Source: Megamerina dolium
Taxonomy: Eukaryota; Arthropoda; Insecta; Diptera; Megamerinidae
NCBI GenBank assembly: GCA_963854835.1
Contig: OY978526.1
Span: 46,322,140-46,386,139, forward strand
Direction of reading: 5' to 3'
Length of the DNA stretch: 64,000 nucleotides
Shown here: positions 57,321 through 64,000 of the stretch, one piece after another
Layout of the letters: every line of letters starts with the position of its first letter
Numbering within the stretch: position 1 is the stretch's first letter
Notes under the pieces: model-generated
Seen by the model: the letters and a program-made list of their open reading frames with translations, nothing else
The model's database searches: none
What the model was told of the DNA's origin: nothing
Program-made: the position numbers and the translations under genes

Positions 57321-57756
57321 TGTTACGTTTTTATTCTGTGAACGTTTAATTCTTTTTGAATTACCTTGTTCGATCACTGGATTCTGTTAATGATAACTGC
57401 AACACTTATTTTGTACAACTATATACAGCAACAATTTATTTAATAATCTCTATTTACAATCAACACTGTTTACAATCAACTATTTACTATAACACTTAAA
57501 TGTACTTGCAACTTTTGCCTCTGTATCAATGTTTTCGCAATCACGTTCGGAAGTAGATTGATTGATAATTCTCAACACTGGCTCTATTTATACTCTGTTG
57601 GCAACACCCCAGAATCTTCCTTTATCGAGATTCTTCTCTTCCTTTCTCGTTGGCTTGTTCTGGTTATCGCTTATTTCTTTTTGTTGACATTCGTTTCGAT
57701 GCTGCCAATAGAGTCAGTCACAATAGTGATGAGTAATCAACTATCGATACTCGTTA

Positions 57757-57758
<2 letters not shown>
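57321..57758 (-). promoter_or_regulatory. 5' LTR of the gypsy element, with promoter
   Basis: Appears identical to 51783-52220. On the element's strand it runs TGTAACGAGTATCGATAG... with a TATA box in GAGTATAAATAGAGCCAG (about 57599-57582); transcription would start about 25-30 bases downstream. AATAAATTG and AATAAGTG motifs near 57440 and 57405 are candidate poly-A signals. Followed by the tRNA-Leu primer site. Confidence 0.93.
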
Positions 57759-57796
<38 letters not shown>

Positions 57797-57819
57797 ATAT
57801 ATATACATATATATATATC

Positions 57820-57877
<58 letters not shown>

Positions 57878-57914
57878 AATTTATATATATATATACGTAT
57901 ATATTTATATATAT

Positions 57915-57983
<69 letters not shown>

Positions 57984-57988
57984 GTATA

Positions 57989-58027
<39 letters not shown>

Positions 58028-58045
58028 GTATATATTTATATATAT

Positions 58046-58098
<53 letters not shown>

Positions 58099-58120
58099 GT
58101 ATATATATATATATGTATAC

Positions 58121-58164
<44 letters not shown>

Positions 58165-58184
58165 GTATATATATAGCAGCAGCC
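57759..58184. repeat. Interrupted (TA)n microsatellite, right block
   Basis: TA repeats with interspersed TATACGTATAT, TATGTAAATTT and TATATACAATATAT units, ending at the right inverted arm (58185). Ile-Tyr frames here are artefacts. Confidence 0.95.
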
Positions 58185-58264
58185 TATAAGCTGATGGCTT
58201 ATAGGCGGCTGCTATAAGCAAGCGATCGATAACAGATAGCCTCGCTTATGGTAGAGTATATATG

Positions 58265-58265
58265 G

Positions 58266-58327
<62 letters not shown>

Positions 58328-58350
58328 GCCATATATATATATATATATAT
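58265..58350. repeat. (TA)n microsatellite with ATATGGCGCCATAT palindrome
   Basis: TA run from about 58268, interrupted at 58321-58334 by ATATGGCGCCATAT, a 14-base perfect palindrome, then TA again to 58350. Lies directly before the RTE-like LINE. Confidence 0.9.
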
Positions 58351-58429
58351 GGCGAAAATCTCCTCGGTTAGAGGTTGTGCGTTGGGTTTGGGACCCGCCT
58401 CATAAAAAACCCCCCAATGAAAAAAACAG

Positions 58430-59624
58430 ATATGCCTTGGATAAGGACTACCGCTTATGTTGATGACACCCGCAAACGAAAAAAGGACAATGATTTACGG
58501 ATATGCACCTGGAATGTCCGGTCCCTTTATAGGGAGGGTGCCTCTATCCAGCTGGTTGATGTCCTCGAAAAAACAGAGCTGACATCATCGCTCTCCAGGA
58601 AATGCGATGGACAGGACAGGGCTGCTCCAAAAGAGCGTCCTGTGACATCTACTACAGTTGCCATGCTGAAAGGCACGAATTAGGATGTGGTTTTTTGGTC
58701 AGCAAGAGACTACGAACTCTTGTCTCACAGTTCACGCCTGTGAACGAACGGCTGGCCACAATCCGCATCAAGGCGGATCAGCCTTATATGTGCCCACGCT
58801 CCGACGGATGAGAAGGACAATGTGACCAAGGAGAGCTTCTTTCAGCGCCTCGAAGAAGCTCATGACCGCTTCCCCCGCCACGATATCAAAATCGTGCTTG
58901 GCGACTTTAATGCCAGGGTGGGCAAGGAATGTACCTTTGGTCCAACTGTCGGAAAATTCAGCCTCCACCAGAACACTTCCGATAACTGAATGAGGCTGAT
59001 CGACTTCGCCGCTCACGAAACTTGGTAATTGGTGGTACCAGATTCCAGCATCTCGACATCCACAAAGCGACATGGCTGTCTCCATATCAACGTACAAGAA
59101 ACCAAATTGATCATGTGGTGATTGACGGAAGGCATGCTTCCAGTGTGATGGACGTGAAATCTATCCGTGGTGCCAACATCGACTCGGATCACTACCGTGT
59201 TGCAGCTAAGGTGCGCACACGTTTATGTGTCGCAAATAACAAGAGAAGTACCACACAGAGAAAGCTCGACGTTAGTAAGCTGCGATCACCAGAGACAGCA
59301 GATGCATTTTCCACTCGACTATCCGATCTGCTTATGCAGAACACTACCCCACTTGATGATACATGCGCACGGTGGACACATATATCCCACTCCATGACTA
59401 CTGCTGCCGAGGAAGTAATCGGTTACTACCGGCCTCTGAGGAATGAGTGGTATGATCAGGAGTGTCGCGACGCTACCGCAGAGAAAGATGCCGCCTACAG
59501 AAAAACCCTTCGTGCAGGCGCAACGCGAGCTGTTAAGCAGCGGTACAGAGAGAAAAGGAGTGCGGAGAGACGTTTTTCAGGCGCAAGAAAAGAGAACAAG
59601 AAAGACGCGTGTGTGAGGAGATAG
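58430..59624 (+). pseudogene. RTE-like LINE endonuclease, frameshifted
   Basis: Starts with a leader peptide (MPWIRTTAYVDDTRKRKKDN), then DLRICTWNVRSLYREGA (58490-58540), the usual N-terminus of LINE endonucleases. The catalytic ALQEMRWTGQG block is around 58590-58620 in a shifted frame. HELGCGFLVSKRLRTLVSQF (58670-58730) and VNERLATIRIKA follow. After a shift GDFNARVGKE (58900), then TWLSPYQRTRNQIDHVVIDG and NIDSDHYRVAAKVR (59070-59220). The linker LLMQNTTPLDDTCARWTH and the basic RYREKRSAERRFSG end the region. Several frameshifts and a stop near 58990 inactivate it. Confidence 0.85.
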
Positions 59625-61321
59625 AGATGTGTACCGACAAGAATGAGACTCGAAAATTCTTCGAAAAGATCAAACGCCTGAGTGGAGGTTTAAATCCCGG
59701 AGCCTCTTCTTGTCGTGATGGAAATGGGAATCTGGTTACAGATGTCCAGAGTGTACTGAGCCTATGGAGGGAACACTTCTCCACGTTACTGATTGGCGAT
59801 GCTACGAACAATTCTGCCAGTGGAAGAGATTGCCCGATATCCCCATTTACAGATGATGGTTTTGATGTTCCACCACCCGACTATGAGGAGGTTGAGCTGC
59901 TCGCCTACATGCACCAGCTCATAAGCAGAATATGGTCGGATTAAAGCATGCCTGATGATTGGAGGCTCAGTGTTCTCTGTCCTGTACATAAAGAATGAGA
60001 CCCCACAATTTGCGCCAACTACAGTGGCATAAGTCTCCTGAGCATCGCATACAAGGTCCTATCAAGCGTATTGTGTGAAAGGTTGAAGCCTATGCTCAGC
60101 AACCCGATTGGACCTTATCAGTGTGGCTTCAGACCTGGTAAATCCACCATTGACCAGATTTTCACACTGCGCCAAATCCTGGAGAAAACCCACGAAAAAC
60201 AGATCTACACACACCACCTATTTTTTGATTATAAAGCCGCTTGCGACAGTCCGGTAAGGGATTACCTCTTTGCAACAATGTCTGAGTTCGGTATTCCTGC
60301 AAAGCTCATTCGACTTTGTAGAATGACACTGCATAACTCCCGCTGTGCAGTGAAAATTGGGAAGGACCTCTCCTCACCGTTTAATACCGAACGGGGTTTC
60401 AGACAAGGTGATTCGTTATCGTGCGACTTCTTGAATCTTATTATGGAGAAAATAATACGAGCTGCTGATCTACGACATAATGGCACTATCTTCAACAAAA
60501 GTGTCATGCTGTTAGCGTAAGCCGACGATATTGACATAATCGGCATGAACACGCGAGCAGTCAGTGCAGCATTCTCAGAGTTGGAAAGAGAGTCGCGTCG
60601 GATGGGTCTCACGGTGAACGAGGGCAATACGAAGTATCTAGTGTTAACAAACAAAGAGTCCCGACGTCTTGGACAGCATGTCACTGTTGACAACTATGCT
60701 TTTGAAGTAGTAAGGGACTTTGTCTATATTGGAACCAGCATTAACAGCAGTAATGACGTCAGCCTGGAGATATTGCGAAGGATCACTCTTGTAAACATGT
60801 GTTACTTTGGGCTAAGTAAGAAATTGAGAAGTCGAGCTCTCTCTCGAAGAACTAAAACTACACTCTACAAGTCTCTCATCATGCTTGTCCTAACATATGG
60901 CGCTGAAGCCTGGACAATTTCCACCTCGGATGAGCGAATGCTTGGAGTTTTCGAGAGAAAAGTCCTACGTAAGATCTTTGGACCGATTTGCGTTGGTGGC
61001 GAGTACCGAATAAGGTACAACCATGAGCTGTACAAGCTGTATGCTAATATTGACATAGTAAAGCACATCAAAATCCAGCGGCTGCGCTGGCTAGGTCATG
61101 TCGAGCGAATGGAAGAACACGCTCCAGCTAAGAAGGTGTTATATTCGGAACCCGCTGGAGGACGACGCAGAAGAGGAAGACCAAACCTCCGGTGGAAAGA
61201 CCAAATGCTGGAGAACCTGACGGCGCTTGGAATTTTTAACTGGCGCCAGCTAGCGAAGAACAGAGATGGCTGGCATGTTATTTTCGGCCTAAATCGATAT
61301 TCGGTTGTTATGGCCACATAA
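59609..61321 (+). pseudogene. RTE-like LINE reverse transcriptase and C-terminus, with stop in the catalytic box
   Basis: Begins MCEEIEMCTDKNETRKFFEK and continues with GLNPGASSCRDGNGN (59609-59944). The RT core includes GPYQCGFRPGKSTIDQIFTL (about 60105-60165), THHLFFDYKAACDSPVRD and [20 protein letters not shown]. The catalytic motif reads LLA-stop-ADD (60508-60530): the Tyr codon of YADD is a TAA. The C-terminal frame 60545-61321 (258 codons) is open: RRMGLTVNEGNTKYLVLTNK, SIRVLRKIFGPICVGG-type region, [34 protein letters not shown] and [20 protein letters not shown]. The missing part of the fingers near 59900-59940 is a deletion relative to the copy at 39874-41139. Confidence 0.87.
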
Positions 61322-61329
61322 GTAAGTAA

Positions 61330-61529
<200 letters not shown>

Positions 61530-61765
61530 ATATAATTTTCGTATAATTTTCTCCATGATAAGATTGAAGAAGTCGCACGATAACGAATCACCTTGTCTGA
61601 AACCCCTTACGTTACTAGACGGTGAGGAGATGTCCTTCTTAACTTTCACTGCACAACGGTAGTTATGAGTGCCATTCTACAAAGTCGAATGAGCTTTGCA
61701 GGAATACCGAACTCTGAAATTGTTGCTTAGAGGCAATCCCTTACCGGACTGACGAAAGCTAGATT
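61530..61765 (-). mobile_element. RTE-like LINE fragment, inverted relative to the neighbouring copy
   Basis: Minus-strand sequence matches the RT segment around 60280-60450: CTTTCGTCAGTCCGGTAAGG, AGTTCGGTATTCCTGCAAAG, TTTCAGACAAGGTGATTCG and TTATCATGGAGAAAATTATAC. It carries the [20 protein letters not shown] motif. Truncated at both ends and frameshifted. It faces the LINE at 58350-61331 across the TA block. Confidence 0.8.
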
Positions 61766-61784
61766 CAGAACTATTTTTGGATAA

Positions 61785-62563
61785 TGTTATATGCATATTT
61801 TGTTTTGCGAGATATTTCCCAAAATTGTGAAATATTTATTCTATACACATACCAACATTGCTCATAGTTGTGAAATACATAAGCCATATGAATATTTCTT
61901 ATAATTGTGGAACGCCAGAACATTTAGCCAACTGAGTTCCAGTTGGGTGTGAAAAATCTGACAAAGCACTTTCCACACAATTCGTAGTTCTGCACTTACG
62001 TAAGCATACCAACAATGTCTGGACATACCATGATAACGAAAGTCACGTGGACTACTCATGTGTATGAACTTCAAAAAGTTACTTTTCTCACACAATAGGT
62101 ACATATTTTACATACACACATGTGGTGGGAATCGATTATGGATTATGGATTGTAGGTTGGTAAGTGGCTAGATCTATATGTGGAAAGTTTTAGGAAAAAA
62201 TGTATATAAGCTGGCAGCTTACTGGAGGCAGACTAATTTTGTGAGTTGTAAATTAACCAGTGAATAGGGAATACTGCGATAATTACGAGGCCCTCTAGTA
62301 TTAGTGTTTAAGTTTAAAAGTTTGTAATAGTGTAGTAGTAAAAAGGAAATAAATAAAAGCAAAAAGAAGCTAGACCAATAGTCGTTTTTATTAAAAGGGA
62401 CAATAGAGGTGGTAAGCATACTCCACCAGTTCAACTTTCAGATGATCAGTGTAGTAGTTCCGAGAGCACTCGCAACACTTAAGGAATTAGATTCATCGGC
62501 ACCTAACTACTAGAAGCTTAGTCGCTGAGTAAGGTGTTGTTGTGGAAAAATAGTACACAACAG
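61785..62563 (+). mobile_element. LTR-like fragment B
   Basis: Plus-strand counterpart of fragment A (25733-26504). It starts TGTTATATGCATATTTTG, has a TATA motif (TGTATATAAGCTGGCAGC, 62201-62218), a poly-A-type AATAAATAAAAG at 62348, the shared block ACGAGGCCCTCTAGTATTAG and the end motif AAAAATAGTACACAACAG (62545-62563). Sequence identity with fragment A is moderate with indels. No coding region accompanies it. Confidence 0.55.
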
Positions 62564-62564
62564 T

Positions 62565-63040
62565 AACTATAACCTAAATTGATTTAAGAAATATATTAAA
62601 TATAATCAGAATTAATTTGGAGATACTCATAGGACACTGTAGGTTTAATTATTACTTGATGAATCTGGAAATATTTTTTAATTAAAACTACCAATACTGC
62701 AGGGAGGCGAGAGAAACTGAGAAACATGCGTTGGGAATGTGCCTTACATTAATACACGCAAGAATGAAAGATGTTGGGGAATTTTTAATACCCCATAATC
62801 TGTTGCAGTTCAATAAGACAGATTCAATAATATACTCCCAATGTGGATGTTGACCCTAAAAAAAGCATTCATTCTACGAAGGGGGCACAATAATTCGATT
62901 AAGTGTCAGTGCATCAAAAAATAATAATAATAATAATGACAATAATACTAATAGTAATAACAAAAAGTGTCAAATATCACTCCTAGTAGTACATTAAAAT
63001 GAAGAAAATTAAGTGGCGATACTTGCACTCCTCTTTCTAG
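62565..63040. other. Non-coding stretch with (AAT)n
   Basis: A short AATAAT run lies at 62920-62938, continuing imperfectly to about 62960. Nothing else recognised. Confidence 0.4.
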
Positions 63041-63044
63041 TGGT

Positions 63045-63735
63045 TTTCGTGATGTGACAACATACCACCTTGATAAAAAAAGTGGTGCCCCCATCGTACT
63101 AATTTGAGTTCTTTTTTTTTTTGTTAAGTTGGTACATCTGTTGTTGATATTCCCTCTAAATCTTAGCGTCATAGCTTGACATTTACAAAAGTTACATAGC
63201 ACAGAGTACATCTATTTCAGTGCTTCCTGCGATTTTTCCATAACTTCCTCTCGGCTGCTGAAACGAGTTCTCCGTAATGGTTTTTTAACACGATTAAACA
63301 GAAAGAAGTCACCGGGAGCCAAATCAGGTTAATTTGGTGGCTGTTGGATAGTATTTGTTGCATTTTTCGTCAAAAATTACGAATAATGATGGCACTTGCG
63401 ACGGTGCGTTATCATGGTGCAAAATCCACGAGGTTTTTCCCACAATTCTGGTCTCTTTCCGTCGTACTCATAAACCCACGTCTCATCTCCAGTAATGATC
63501 CTTTTGATGAATGTAGGATCGGATTCAGCCTCGCATATCATGTCTTCTGCGACGTCAACACGGCCTCTCTTTTGCATGATATTGATTGAAAATTGTAAAA
63601 AATCGCCAATATACACAGAGATAGATGTACTTTTGGCTACGTTACTTTTGCAAATGTCAAACTGATGTCGAACTGATGGACACCACATTAACTCAACCTT
63701 ATATAAGTGGATCACAAGAAATGCCTTATCCACAA
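63045..63735 (-). pseudogene. mariner (SETMAR-like) transposase, C-terminal half
   Basis: Minus strand. The frame 63733-63377 carries INIMQKRGRVDVAEDMICEA, ESDPTFIKRIITGDETWVYE (first catalytic Asp in GDE) and YDGKRPELWEKPRGF. Shifted frames continue with WILHHDNAPSQVPS (second Asp, about 63440), then PDLAPGDFFLFNRVKKPLRR (about 63335-63260, third Asp preserved) and SREEVMEKSQEALK. All three catalytic Asp can be read, but in different frames, and the N-terminal HTH part is missing. The region 63045-63200 is probably the 3' flank of the same element. Confidence 0.75.
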
Positions 63736-64000
63736 CAACATCAACAACCCCGAAAACATCGGCAAGAAGTAGATTTTTATTTTCATTATTTATTATTTAA
63801 TTATTTAAAAACGGCTAATCAAAAATAACTTTAATTTATTATAAAGCAAGAAGCAGTCGATGATTGAAGCAGAAGAAGCATACAAGACGAGAATACAACA
63901 CAACCAAGGTATGAGCTCACCGGCATCTCTCTCACATGCACAGAAACTTTATGCCTGACAACGGGAATGTGGAAATCTCTTTGGTTGTTAGAGTTTGTAC
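63736..64000. other. Window end, nothing recognised
   Basis: No motif in the short frames. Confidence 0.4.

Larger units (their letters stand above)
51783..57758 (-). mobile_element. Intact Ty3/gypsy LTR retrotransposon (5976 bp)
   Basis: Two LTRs (51783-52220 and 57321-57758) of 438 bp each flank the internal region, which is read on the minus strand: LTR, primer-binding site, Gag (57291-55843), Pol (55846-52259), polypurine tract, LTR. I see no difference between the LTRs, so insertion was recent. ATAT on each side fits the 4-bp target duplication, although the surrounding TA repeat makes this weak. Both ORFs are uninterrupted. There is no envelope-like ORF between the Pol stop and the tract at 52233, so this is a retrotransposon without env. 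A diverged solo LTR of the family is at 34435-34860. Confidence 0.95.

Overview
This is an AT-rich, gene-poor stretch of a nuclear genome, most likely from a higher fly; a tephritid is my guess from the mix of mobile-element families, and that guess is inference. I found no convincing host gene. Almost everything recognisable is transposable-element DNA of different ages, often nested, plus simple repeats.

Layout. 0-3.5 kb: 3' part of a Jockey-type LINE (ORF1 with zinc knuckles, then endonuclease and reverse transcriptase, poly-A tail). 5.2-5.8 kb: broken copy of a repeated arthropod ORF. 8.9-10.1 kb: a CCACGCCC-rich repeat with a (TA)n block. 11.4-13.3 kb: a hAT-like MITE and a fold-back repeat. 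13.3-15.0 kb: a dead Tc1-like transposon with exactly definable ends and IR/DR termini. 15.5-17.6 kb: mariner remnants and a LINE scrap. 19.1-20.2 kb: another Tc1/mariner-superfamily transposase. 20.4-24.1 kb: two SINE copies, an antisense Jockey fragment and a second CCACGCCC repeat. 25.4-27.0 kb: LTR-like fragment and unexplained coding remnants. 27.5-29.1 kb: RTE-like LINE. 30.4-36.5 kb: mariner fragments, a perfect 237-bp tandem duplication, a solo gypsy LTR and a small unexplained ORF. 37.3-37.6 kb: SINE/LINE-tail chimera. 39.4-41.9 kb: antisense RTE-like LINE. 42.9-46.4 kb: SINE, complete CCACGCCC element with target duplication, and a fold-back mariner nested in a split SINE. 48-49.6 kb: transposase and LINE fragments. 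50.9-58.3 kb: MITE candidate, then a TA-rich palindromic element that was invaded by an intact Ty3/gypsy retrotransposon. 58.35-61.8 kb: near full-length but broken RTE-like LINE, a (TA)n block and an inverted LINE scrap. 61.8-62.6 kb: second LTR-like fragment. 63.0-63.7 kb: mariner fragment.

The only element that looks recently mobile is the gypsy retrotransposon at 51783-57758 (minus strand). Its two 438-bp LTRs look identical, both ORFs are open, the primer-binding site matches a tRNA-Leu 3' end, and a polypurine tract is present. Gag and Pol are joined by what looks like a textbook -1 frameshift signal: heptamer G-TTA-AAC directly before the Gag stop, a 6-nt spacer and a perfect 11-bp hairpin. 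A solo LTR of the same family lies at 34435-34860 with an ATAT target duplication. Other points of note are a ~350-bp tRNA-derived SINE in several copies, an empty-site paralogue that defines the CCACGCCC element's ends, and a mariner rearranged into two 252-bp inverted arms.
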